Source of the DNA: JAVBKE01 sp031554215
GTDB taxonomy: Bacteria; Bacillota; Bacilli; JARBTR01
Direction of reading: 5' to 3'
Length of the DNA: 25,908 nucleotides
Assembly (NCBI GenBank): GCA_031554215.1
Contig: JAVBKF010000086.1
Coordinates: 1 to 25,908, forward strand
A program made the translations under genes and the position numbers. The notes beneath the pieces are model-generated. The model had not been told where the DNA came from. It saw only the letters and a program-made list of their open reading frames with translations, and did no database searches. Each line of letters begins with the position of its first letter. Positions within the stretch are counted from its first letter, which is position 1. Positions 15,427-23,551 of this stretch are shown piece by piece.

Positions 15427-16551
15427 TTGACAAACCAGATCCGAATCAAACAAGTGGCGTTATATGCGGTCACCATGCGACTCATTTCACCTTTCAAAAC
15501 CAGTCTTGCAACCATAGAGGACCGAAATCTAACGATCATCAAGGTAACAGATCAGGATGGGGTGAGCGGATGGGGTGAGTGCGTTGCATTCGATACCCCT
15601 TGGTATACAGAAGAAACACAAACAACTTGTCTGTATATGATGAAACAGTTCCTAATCCCGCTTCTCATGCAAAATAGCTTCACACATCCAGCAGATGTAG
15701 CTGACCGCTTCCGGGTAGTTCGCAAAAATCCAATGGCAAAAGCAGGCCTTGAGGCTGCAGTTTGGGATCTTTATGGACAGCGCATTCATAAGCCCCTTGC
15801 TTCGATGATTGGTGGTACACGCGCAAAGATTGACGCGGGCATTAGCATTGGGCTACAGCAGTCGGAATCTGACCTTATTGAGACAATTGATATTGCGGTC
15901 AAAGCAGGTTACAAGCGTGTCAAAATAAAAATTAACCGAGATGTTCCGCTATCACTTTTTGATCGTATCCGTACTGTCTTCCCTTCTTTACCACTCATTG
16001 TAGATGCCAATGCCGCTTTCTCGTTAGGTGATATCCATTACTTACAAGCACTTGCACCCTACAATTTATTAATGATTGAGCAACCACTTGCAACGGACAG
16101 TTTTGTTGATTATGCCAGATTACAAGCAAAGCTAGCAACACCGATTTGCTTAGATGAAACAATTCAATCGCTAACTGATGCAATCAATGCGCTAGAGATT
16201 GGTGCTTGCCGAGTCATTAATATTAAACCCGCACGCGTTGGCGGTCTAACGGAAGCGATTCAGATTCACGATTATTGTTATAAGCGTCAAATACCTGTAT
16301 GGTGTGGCGGAATGCTCGAGTCCGGTGTGAGCCGCGCCCTGAATATTGCACTTGCTAGCTTGCCAAACTTCACGATTCCGGGCGATATTTCTAGTTCATC
16401 GCGTTACTGGCAAGCAGATATCACATCCCGTCCTGTAGAAGTTTCTGATGGACAGATTGAAGTCCCACTTGATGGTAGCGGTCTCGGGTTTGACATTGAT
16501 GAAAATAGACTAAAGCATCATACTGTAGCAATGGAAATTGTCTCTTCATAA
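15427..16551 (+). CDS. menC: o-Succinylbenzoate synthase
   Basis: The enzyme dehydrates SHCHC to o-succinylbenzoate in menaquinone synthesis, in the cytoplasm. The 374-residue enolase-superfamily protein aligns well with B. subtilis MenC along its length. The active-site residues are in place: KIK (Lys166, Lys168), Asp193 in VDAN, Glu218 in IEQP, Asp243 in CLDE and Lys267 in INIKP. Conserved blocks include PWYTEET near residue 58, AKAGLEAAVWDLY, VWCGGMLESG and FTIPGDISSSSRYW. I chose TTG 15427 because GAGGGTG (15414-15420) lies six bases upstream; the GTG at 15418 overlaps that site. Some relatives also racemise N-acylamino acids, so a double activity is possible. No other men gene is nearby in this window. 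Confidence 0.9.
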   Translation: MTNQIRIKQVALYAVTMRLISPFKTSLATIEDRNLTIIKVTDQDGVSGWGECVAFDTPWYTEETQTTCLYMMKQFLIPLLMQNSFTHPADVADRFRVVRKNPMAKAGLEAAVWDLYGQRIHKPLASMIGGTRAKIDAGISIGLQQSESDLIETIDIAVKAGYKRVKIKINRDVPLSLFDRIRTVFPSLPLIVDANAAFSLGDIHYLQALAPYNLLMIEQPLATDSFVDYARLQAKLATPICLDETIQSLTDAINALEIGACRVINIKPARVGGLTEAIQIHDYCYKRQIPVWCGGMLESGVSRALNIALASLPNFTIPGDISSSSRYWQADITSRPVEVSDGQIEVPLDGSGLGFDIDENRLKHHTVAMEIVSS

Positions 16552-16622
16552 ACTAAGCTTCATCCTGTACCTGATAGGCTTGGTACCATTCACACCCCAA
16601 GCATTTTCTCCTGAAACCAAAG

Positions 16623-16668
16623 TCTGAACAAGGGAGTCGGTTTAGCCAACTTCACTTGTTCAGATTTT
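16623..16668 (+). terminator. Intrinsic terminator of menC
   Basis: TCTGAACAAG (16623-16632) pairs with CTTGTTCAGA (16655-16664) with partial inner pairing, followed by TTTT and an AT-rich tail. Confidence 0.8.
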
Positions 16669-16747
16669 CAAATTATTCACAATCGCATTATAAAAAATCT
16701 AGCAGTTATGGTCTTATACTCGCTTACAAGCCGGCACTTTAGACTTC

Positions 16748-18535
16748 TTACTCAGGAAGGGCAAACACATCTACCTGATTGCTCAATATATTGGTGACAT
16801 ACAATTCACCATCAGCAATGCAAAGCCCATTTGGATTCCCTAGATCATTTTCATCTGTATCATTCGATAGCACTGACACCAGTTTTCCGTCTTGATCGAA
16901 ACACTCAACCGTATTATTTTGTCGGTCTGCTACGTAAACATTCCCGTCATCATCTAGCGCCAAGCCGCGGATGTTTACATGTGATGTTTCTGCAGAGAAA
17001 TTTTTAATCGTTGATACATACTCACCATCAAGTGTTAGTTTTAAAACGCGGGCATTACCAGTATCGCTGAGATAGATATACTGATCGTCAGCAACAATCG
17101 CTTGAAGTGTCGATAATTCTTTTCCATCATATTCACCATCGATTGTCTGGAGTAGCTCACCCTTTAAAGAAAACACATAGGCCTTTGACGTAGTGACATC
17201 GGTGACATACAGCTTATCATCGACGATCCGAATCGCACCCGGTGATTCTAGTGTCACATCATTGGTAATGAAATTACCAATAAACTCTCCATCCGTAGAA
17301 TATTTCAGGATCTCACCCCTATTAAGGTCAGTAATATACAGTATCCCGTCCTTATCTGCAGCAATCCCATACGGATAATTAAAGAAAGGCACGCCACTTT
17401 TCTCACCAATGACTTCTTGGTATTCACCATTTTCATCAAATACTTTGATCACTTGATTCTTAGAATCTGTGACGTATGAATGGCCATCAACAACAGCAAT
17501 ATCAAACGGTTGATTCATTGAATCCGGTCCAGGTGCGATCAGACTACTCTCATACGTAGGTGGATCATCAAATAAGGTTGTGAGTGAATTGCTTCTTGAA
17601 AACGATATCGTCAGCAAAATACCGACTGCCACGATCAATATAAAGACGGCAACAACCCAAAACCATAAATTCTTCAGTAATGGCTTCCGACTTTTTTCGC
17701 CTGCTTCAAATGAATCCTCTTTAAAGTCCCCTTCATCAGTTGATGCTACACTATCAAAATTCTCTGTTTCAAGTGTCGCTACACCTGGTGTCGCTACTGG
17801 TTCATTTGAGAACGATTTGTTTTCTAATTTCTCTAGTAAAACATCTAATTCGTTTAGCGTATCTTCTGCCTCGAGCGTTTTGGTCGTAACACCGCTTGCC
17901 AATATCGGATTGGTGTAAACTGGCTGATCAAGATGACGATCATCAGTTTCCGCCTCAGGCTGCGTCGGAGGATTGTTTTTTTCTGGTGCTACTACTTGTA
18001 AATCGGCCCTCTTAACCAACCTTCTGCGTTTTTTCTTTTTTGGTTCAGTGTCGGCCGGTTGATCAAACAGCGCTTGGGCTTTTTTACGTGACTCAACTGC
18101 AGGATCCTTTGATGCAGCTGTACTCAGTGTACTATCTACCTCTTCTTTAAAGACATGTTTCTCTTCAATATTATTTTCAGTGGGCTGTGTTTCTCGAGGT
18201 TTGTCCTTGACCGGTGCTCGCTCAACGTCTACTGAGTCTACTTCCGCAATACTTTCACTAACATTGATGCCTGGGACAATTTCCTGCATTCTTAGCCTTG
18301 TTGAAAGTGATAATCTCGAAGACAACTCCTCTGAATCAAGGGTTTGGGCGACCGCTACGCGTTCATGATCCTCAATTTCTTTCAGCAATTCTTTTACGTG
18401 ATCTAATGGGTCCTCTTGATCATCATTTAACGGAACCGTTTCTACATCAACCGCTGGCTCCACAGGTCCGATTGCTTCATCTATTTCTTTCTTAATATCT
18501 TCAAAATCCTTAAAAATCCGATTGTACCTTGCCAA
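16748..18535 (-). CDS. Single-pass membrane protein with extracellular NHL beta-propeller
   Basis: The protein is about 595 residues long. Residues 1 to about 285 form a cytoplasmic region: a short helical start (MARYNRIFKDFEDIKKEID), then a long acidic, low-complexity stretch rich in E, D, T, P and V, broken by a very basic patch (KKKKRRRLVKR near residue 170). One membrane helix follows (about 290-313), and then roughly six NHL-type repeats, each with G.A...D..(L/V)Y(V/I)(T/A)D and a following V..F...G motif, which should close into a six-bladed propeller outside the cell. I chose TTG 18535 with AGGTGAG upstream and a good promoter at 18575-18602, inside which the longer frame would start. 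NHL propellers usually bind proteins, peptides or RNA. The function here is unknown. The gene is divergent from secA. Confidence 0.75.
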   Translation of the reverse strand: MARYNRIFKDFEDIKKEIDEAIGPVEPAVDVETVPLNDDQEDPLDHVKELLKEIEDHERVAVAQTLDSEELSSRLSLSTRLRMQEIVPGINVSESIAEVDSVDVERAPVKDKPRETQPTENNIEEKHVFKEEVDSTLSTAASKDPAVESRKKAQALFDQPADTEPKKKKRRRLVKRADLQVVAPEKNNPPTQPEAETDDRHLDQPVYTNPILASGVTTKTLEAEDTLNELDVLLEKLENKSFSNEPVATPGVATLETENFDSVASTDEGDFKEDSFEAGEKSRKPLLKNLWFWVVAVFILIVAVGILLTISFSRSNSLTTLFDDPPTYESSLIAPGPDSMNQPFDIAVVDGHSYVTDSKNQVIKVFDENGEYQEVIGEKSGVPFFNYPYGIAADKDGILYITDLNRGEILKYSTDGEFIGNFITNDVTLESPGAIRIVDDKLYVTDVTTSKAYVFSLKGELLQTIDGEYDGKELSTLQAIVADDQYIYLSDTGNARVLKLTLDGEYVSTIKNFSAETSHVNIRGLALDDDGNVYVADRQNNTVECFDQDGKLVSVLSNDTDENDLGNPNGLCIADGELYVTNILSNQVDVFALPE

Positions 18536-18574
18536 ATTTGACTCACCTACCGCTATTTTAAACTCTTTTCTGAT

Positions 18575-18602
18575 ATTGTACCATCTTATCAGCCTGTTAT
18601 AA
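18575..18602 (-). promoter_or_regulatory. Promoter of the NHL protein gene
   Basis: On the minus strand TTATAA (18597-18602) and TACAAT (18575-18580) are 16 bases apart, with TGG immediately before the -10. It lies about 40 bases ahead of the TTG start. Confidence 0.55.
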
Positions 18603-18884
18603 ATAAGAATTCTCAAATTCCGTCATGAAAGGCCAATAAATTGCAATGTTTAAAGCGTTTGTCAGACATACGTGTTGCTCCCATAGCAGACAATTGTCAC
18701 AAAGACCTGTTACCTAGTTCTTCTGTTAATCATTGTTTTCTAACCGCATGATTTAAAGCGGCCATCTCAGCACAAGAACCGGTGTATCAGCTATGAAACC
18801 ATTAGTTTAACTTCCTTCCTCAGGGCGAGCGGGTGCTCATTCAATTCTGATTGTCTCTTAGTGATCACACCGCAACGCTATCGG

Positions 18885-18913
18885 TTGTTTCTCCCCCCAT
18901 AAAGTGATACTAT
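18885..18913 (+). promoter_or_regulatory. Promoter of secA
   Basis: TTGTTT (18885-18890) and TACTAT (18908-18913) are separated by 17 bases, with TGA directly before the -10, 41 bases ahead of the chosen ATG. Confidence 0.65.
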
Positions 18914-18954
18914 TAGTAGATTAATGACTTAACAAAACAGGAGTGAAAATCTAC

Positions 18955-21459
18955 ATGGGTGTTTTAGATCTAATTTGGGATACAAACAAGCACGCGTTAA
19001 AGCGTTTAACTAAAATAGCAGATCAAATCGAATTGCTGGCTGATGAAATGGCAGCAAAGTCTGATGATGAATTACGAGGGATGACAGAAAATTTTAAGGA
19101 GCGTTACCGGAACGGCGAAACGCTTGATGAACTACTCGTTGAAGCTTATGCCGTTGTGAGAGAAGGCGCACGCCGTGCCCTTGGTTTATATCCATTTCAT
19201 GTACAATTAATGGGGGCAATCGCACTGCATGATGGTGACATTGCTGAGATGAGAACCGGAGAAGGTAAAACCCTCACTTCGACCTTGCCAGTCTACCTAA
19301 ATGCGATTACCGAAAGAGGCGTTCATGTTGTCACTGTCAACGAATACTTGGTACAACGTGATGCCACAGAAATGGGACAATTATATGAATTCTTAGGACT
19401 AACAGTTGGACTCAATTTGAACGCTATGAGCCAACCTGAAAAACAGGCTGCTTATGCTTGCGATATTACGTATAGTACAAATAATGAACTAGGATTTGAT
19501 TATCTTCGTGATAACATGGTCCTTTACCAAGCACAAAAAGTTCAGCGTCCTCTCTATTATGCCATCATCGATGAAGTTGACTCAATCTTAATTGACGAGT
19601 CCCGGACGCCGCTCATTATTTCAGGTAATGCTGAAAAATCAACACAGCTTTATATGCAGGCAAATGGCTTTGTTCATACCCTTGAAAAGGATGTTGATTA
19701 TACATTTGATATTAAGTCTAAAAGTGTGCAATTAACGGAAGAAGGAATGAGTAAGGCAGAGCGCTCATTTGGTATTGATAATTTGTTTGATATGCAGAAT
19801 GTAACGCTTAACCATCATATTAACCAAGCACTGCATGCAAATGTTAGCATGCATAAAGATATTGATTATGTTGTCAATGAAGGCGAAATTGTGATTGTTG
19901 ACTCTTTCACAGGTCGATTAATGCATGGTCGTCGTTACAGTGAAGGTTTACACCAAGCAATCGAGGCCAAAGAAGGGCTCGATGTTCAAAATGAATCAAT
20001 GACGCTGGCAACGATTACTTTCCAGAATTATTTCCGTATGTATCAAAAGCTAGCCGGAATGACTGGTACTGCCAAGACAGAGGAAGAAGAATTCCGTAAT
20101 ATCTACAATATGACGGTTATCGTTATTCCTACGAATGTTTCAGTATGTCGTATTGACCAACCTGATTTAATCTACGCCACGTTAGAATCAAAGTTTAATG
20201 CAGTAGCAGATGATGTTGCGGAACGATACAAAGCAGGTCAACCAGTGTTACTTGGTACAGTTGCTATCGAGACATCCGAGTACATTTCTGCCCTACTCAA
20301 CAAACGTGCTGTTCCGCATAACGTGTTAAATGCTAAGCAACATGAGCGCGAGGCAGAAATTATTTTGAATGCTGGACAAGCTGGTTCTGTCACAATTGCC
20401 ACGAACATGGCTGGTCGTGGTACAGATATCAAACTTGGAGAAGGCGTAACTGAGGCGGGCGGACTTGCCGTAATCGGTACGGAACGACATGAAAGTAGAC
20501 GGATTGATAATCAACTCCGTGGACGTTCTGGACGACAAGGCGATCCTGGTTATACACAATTTTATCTATCAATTGAAGATGAACTCATGCGCCGTTTCGG
20601 TTCTGAATCATTCCAAAATGCCATTAAAAAAGGGATTGACGGTACAGGTGCAATCCAAAGCAAATTAATGTCACGTTCAATTGAAAGTGCGCAAAAACGC
20701 GTCGAGGGCAACAACTTTGATGCGCGGAAGCAGTTACTTCAGTATGATGATGTATTAAGACAACAACGTGAGATTATCTATGAGCAACGAAATCAAATTC
20801 TAGGTAGCGACAATTTACGCGAAATCATTGAAGGCATGATTGCAAGTTCCCTTGACAGATGTCTTCACGCTTTCGCCTCTGGCAGTGAAGATGGTGAGGC
20901 CCTAGACAATTACCAGACCATTCTTGATTTCATTCACGCCAATTATTTAAATGAGAACTGCCTCACGCTGGCAGACATTGACAATAAACTAATTGATGAA
21001 ATCGTTGAAATTGTCTCAAACGAAATCACGCAAAACTACAATACGCGTGAGGAGCAAATGACCTCTGAGCAAATGCGCGAATTCGAGAAAGTCATTGTAC
21101 TTCGTGCAGTCGATGCACATTGGATGCGCCATATCGACAGCATGGAGCAACTCCGTAATGGTATTCATCTTCGGGCATATGCTCAAGTTGATCCATTGAA
21201 GGAATACCAAGCAGAGGGTCTCGCCATGTTCGAGAACATGGTTTCAGCGATAGAAGATGAAGTTGCACGCTATGTGATGAAAGCTGAGATTGTTAATAAT
21301 CTTGAGCGCCAAGAAGTCATTAAGGCCAATGCTGTCGCACCAAAAGATGGCGAAACAGCAAAGCGGCAACCAAAACGTAATTCAACTGAAACAGTTGGAC
21401 GAAATGAGCCTTGCCCATGCGGTAGTGGTAAAAAATACAAGCAATGTCACGGAAAATAA
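18955..21459 (+). CDS. secA: Protein translocase ATPase SecA
   Basis: SecA is the motor that pushes preproteins through SecYEG at the membrane. The 834-residue protein matches B. subtilis SecA along its length. It has Walker A TGEGKT (101-106), DEVDS (206-210), the ITYSTNNELGFDYLRDNM block, the preprotein-binding region, NMAGRGTDIKLG and RGRSGRQGD in the second nucleotide-binding domain, and the DAHWMRHID helical region. The C-terminal zinc site CPCGSGKKYKQCH (Cys820, Cys822, Cys831, His832) is complete and should bind SecB-like partners or lipids. I chose ATG 18955 because AGGAG is properly spaced and residue 1 then matches other SecA proteins; the ATG at 18943 lies inside that site. The housekeeping copy of SecA is indicated by length and zinc tail. 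Confidence 0.97.
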   Translation: MGVLDLIWDTNKHALKRLTKIADQIELLADEMAAKSDDELRGMTENFKERYRNGETLDELLVEAYAVVREGARRALGLYPFHVQLMGAIALHDGDIAEMRTGEGKTLTSTLPVYLNAITERGVHVVTVNEYLVQRDATEMGQLYEFLGLTVGLNLNAMSQPEKQAAYACDITYSTNNELGFDYLRDNMVLYQAQKVQRPLYYAIIDEVDSILIDESRTPLIISGNAEKSTQLYMQANGFVHTLEKDVDYTFDIKSKSVQLTEEGMSKAERSFGIDNLFDMQNVTLNHHINQALHANVSMHKDIDYVVNEGEIVIVDSFTGRLMHGRRYSEGLHQAIEAKEGLDVQNESMTLATITFQNYFRMYQKLAGMTGTAKTEEEEFRNIYNMTVIVIPTNVSVCRIDQPDLIYATLESKFNAVADDVAERYKAGQPVLLGTVAIETSEYISALLNKRAVPHNVLNAKQHEREAEIILNAGQAGSVTIATNMAGRGTDIKLGEGVTEAGGLAVIGTERHESRRIDNQLRGRSGRQGDPGYTQFYLSIEDELMRRFGSESFQNAIKKGIDGTGAIQSKLMSRSIESAQKRVEGNNFDARKQLLQYDDVLRQQREIIYEQRNQILGSDNLREIIEGMIASSLDRCLHAFASGSEDGEALDNYQTILDFIHANYLNENCLTLADIDNKLIDEIVEIVSNEITQNYNTREEQMTSEQMREFEKVIVLRAVDAHWMRHIDSMEQLRNGIHLRAYAQVDPLKEYQAEGLAMFENMVSAIEDEVARYVMKAEIVNNLERQEVIKANAVAPKDGETAKRQPKRNSTETVGRNEPCPCGSGKKYKQCHGK

Positions 21460-21524
21460 ACAATGCATTGTCAACTTGTGAAAAGGAAGTTTTCCTTTCA
21501 TCACAACAACAGGAAAATTCATTT

Positions 21525-21559
21525 GCATACTCACAGACTTTGTGAGTATGCCTTTTCTT
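21525..21559 (+). terminator. Terminator between secA and prfB
   Basis: GCATACTCACA (21525-21535) pairs perfectly with TGTGAGTATGC (21541-21551) around a five-base loop, followed by CTTTTCTT. A second short hairpin (AAAGGAA/TTCCTTT, 21482-21498) lies upstream. Separate or attenuated transcription of prfB is suggested. Confidence 0.75.
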
Positions 21560-21602
21560 AGATGAATATCTTCATTTTTAACAATAAAAGGAGTGATTAA
21601 TT

Positions 21603-22707
21603 ATGGAATTAGCTGATATCCGTAATGAATTAGAAAAAACTGCGAACAGGCTCGCAGGCTTTAGGGGGTCACTTTGACCTCGAAAACAAAGAAGCAAGGA
21701 TAGAGGAACTCGACGAAATGATGTCGGAACAGGCGTTCTGGGATGATCAGAACAAGGCGCAGAAACTGATAGCTGAGTCAAACAGATTAAAGGATCAAAT
21801 CCACGCTTTCAGGGATATGAATGAATCTTATGACAATTTGTTCCTAACTTATGAGCTAGTAAAAGAGGAAGCAGATAGCGAGCTCCAAGCTGATTTAGAA
21901 ACGGAACTACTTGAGCTCGTTGCCACGCTTAGTAGCTATGAACTAGAGCAACTACTGAGTGAAGATTATGATAAGAACAATGCCATCTTGGAGCTTCACC
22001 CGGGCGCTGGCGGCACTGAATCACAGGATTGGGGTTCGATGCTCTTACGGATGTATACACGTTGGGCTGAAAAAAAGGGATTCAAGGTGGAAACGCTGGA
22101 CTACCTGCCTGGTGAGGAAGCCGGAATCAAATCTGTCACCCTCTCCATCAAGGGGCATAATGCCTATGGCTATTTGAAATCTGAAAAAGGTGTCCACCGA
22201 CTTGTCCGTGTTTCGCCTTTCGATTCATCAGGTCGTCGGCATACGTCATTTGTCTCTTGCGAAGTTATGCCAGAACTGAGTGACGATGTGGTTATTGATA
22301 TCCGAACAGAGGATTTGAAAGTTGATACCTATCGTGCTAGTGGTGCAGGTGGTCAGCATATTAATACAACGGACTCTGCGATCCGCATCACCCACCTGCC
22401 AACAGGTACAGTCGTCACATGCCAAACAGAGCGTTCCCAGCTGAAAAACCGCGATCGTGCCATGAGCATGCTTCAATCGAAGTTGTACCAGTTAAAGATT
22501 GAAGCACAAGAGCAAGAACTAGCAGAAATTCGTGGCGAGCAAAAAGACATCAGCTGGGGCAGCCAAATTCGCTCCTATGTGTTCATGCCTTATCAACTGG
22601 TAAAGGATCACCGGACTAGTGCAGAAATCGGTCATGTCAGTAGCGTCATGGACGGTGACATTGACCTGTTCATCAATAGCTATTTACGGTCACGATTAAC
22701 GAAATAA
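21603..22707 (+). CDS. prfB: Peptide chain release factor 2, made by programmed +1 frameshift
   Basis: RF2 releases finished proteins at UGA and UAA codons. Translation begins at ATG 21603 (AAAGGAG upstream) and runs 24 codons to CTT, where an in-frame TGA (21675-21677) stops it; a +1 shift joins the second part from GAC at 21676, giving about 367 residues. The second part carries the RF2 anticodon-like tripeptide SPF (in RVSPFDSSGRR) and the catalytic GGQ (in SGAGGQHINTTDSA). The N-terminal coiled-coil domain and C-terminal ending are complete, so the in-frame stop is not a mutation. Low RF2 leaves the TGA undecoded and raises frameshifting, which gives the known autoregulation. Confidence 0.96.
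21663..21678 (+). promoter_or_regulatory. prfB programmed frameshift site
   Basis: In the starting frame the site reads AGG GGG TCA CTT TGA C. The Shine-Dalgarno-like AGGGGG, the slippery CTT and the TGA followed by C match the conserved RF2 site, with TCA as the spacer codon in place of the common TAT. Confidence 0.95.
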
Positions 22708-22765
22708 TCATCTATACCGCGTGCTCACGTTTGACGGGTACATTGATTGAGCTCACAAAAAACGA

Positions 22766-22794
22766 TTGGAATTCCTTCCAAAAGCGTCTATAAT
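22766..22794 (+). promoter_or_regulatory. Promoter of the cytochrome c gene, with overlapping palindrome
   Basis: TTGGAA (22766-22771) and TATAAT (22789-22794) are 17 bases apart. The -35 is the left arm of the inverted repeat TTGGAATTCCTTCCAA (22766-22781), a possible regulator site. The start codon is about 105 bases downstream. Confidence 0.65.
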
Positions 22795-22898
22795 ATTCAT
22801 AAAGGTTGTACCGTACTTAAAAAAGGCTTGATAGATGTGCGGAAGGCTTACTGGTTCAATCAACACGAATCAATGAACAATAAAAGGGGAAATTTGAC

Positions 22899-23204
22899 AT
22901 GAGAAAAACGTTCTTACTAGTACTAATCATGACAATGTCAGTAGTCGGTCTTAGTGCTTGCGGAAGCGAAGAAGAAGCTGGTAGCGCTGGTGAGAAACTA
23001 GTTGATAAAAACTGCTCTGGCTGTCATGGGGAAGGGCTTGGCGGCGGAACTGCAGTTGCCCTTGATGAGAACGGAAAAGGGTACAGCAAAGATGCATTAG
23101 AAAATGCTATCAATAATGGATTCGACAATATGCCAGCCGGCTTAATTGAAGGCGATGATGTGGATGTAGCTGTAGATTATTTATTAACGATTCAGCCTGA
23201 GTAA
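22899..23204 (+). CDS. cccB: Lipoprotein cytochrome c-551 (CccB-like)
   Basis: This small electron carrier of the respiratory chain should be anchored on the outer face of the membrane. The 101-residue precursor has a lipobox LSA|C (lipidated Cys21), an acidic and Gly/Ser linker, and one heme-binding CSGCH motif (residues 39-43). Met78 in NMPAG is the likely second iron ligand. AAAGGGG precedes the ATG. In B. subtilis cccB also lies downstream of secA and prfB, with yvjA between them; that gene is absent here. It has its own promoter and terminator, so it is probably a single-gene unit. A close alternative, CccA, has a membrane helix in place of the lipobox. Confidence 0.92.
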   Translation: MRKTFLLVLIMTMSVVGLSACGSEEEAGSAGEKLVDKNCSGCHGEGLGGGTAVALDENGKGYSKDALENAINNGFDNMPAGLIEGDDVDVAVDYLLTIQPE

Positions 23205-23213
23205 AGTGAACCC

Positions 23214-23247
23214 CCAAAAAAACTGGTGCAGTGTACCAGTTTTTTTT
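23214..23247 (+). terminator. Intrinsic terminator of cccB
   Basis: AAAAACTGGT (ending at 23227) pairs with ACCAGTTTTT (from 23235) across GCAGTGT, and the right arm continues into a run of eight T (23240-23247). Confidence 0.9.
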
Positions 23248-23438
23248 ATGTCTGCAGCTATCCATTGCCTAGCGATTTGTTATTCAGTTCAAAGCAAGAA
23301 AGAACGACCTTCTTTCAAATCTTTGCTGGCAACTCTTTTGCAGTCATGCTAATAACTGGATAAACGAATGGTTGGTAAACAGATATCGCTTGATATCGCT
23401 TGATTTTTAGAAAATGACGTTTGTTTAACCATTACTTA

Positions 23439-23447
23439 TGTTATAAT
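23439..23447 (+). promoter_or_regulatory. Extended -10 promoter of the flippase gene
   Basis: TGTTATAAT contains a perfect TATAAT (23442-23447) with TGN before it. A TTGTTT 15 bases upstream is a possible but closely spaced -35. The ATG is about 105 bases downstream. Confidence 0.55.
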
Positions 23448-23551
23448 TACCTAAAAGTTTTGGAATGAAAGTTTTTCTCCATAATTTAGAGTACATTCAG
23501 ATCAACCACTTTCAGCATGCTAATGGTATCAGACTTCACAGGGAGAATTAA

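Larger units (their letters stand above)
18536..18954. other. Divergent control region between the NHL gene and secA
   Basis: It contains the NHL gene promoter on the minus strand and the secA promoter on the plus strand. The 280 bases between them hold no gene I can support; in B. subtilis the gene ahead of secA is yvyD (hpf), which is absent here. Confidence 0.6.
23205..23551. other. Gap between cccB and the polysaccharide genes
   Basis: It holds the cccB terminator, two tandem copies of GATATCGCTT (23382-23401) and an extended -10 promoter. No gene is seen. Confidence 0.6.

Noticed and set aside
23382..23404. Tandem GATATCGCTT repeat
   Set aside because: Only about 2.3 copies of ten bases; no link to a regulator or element.
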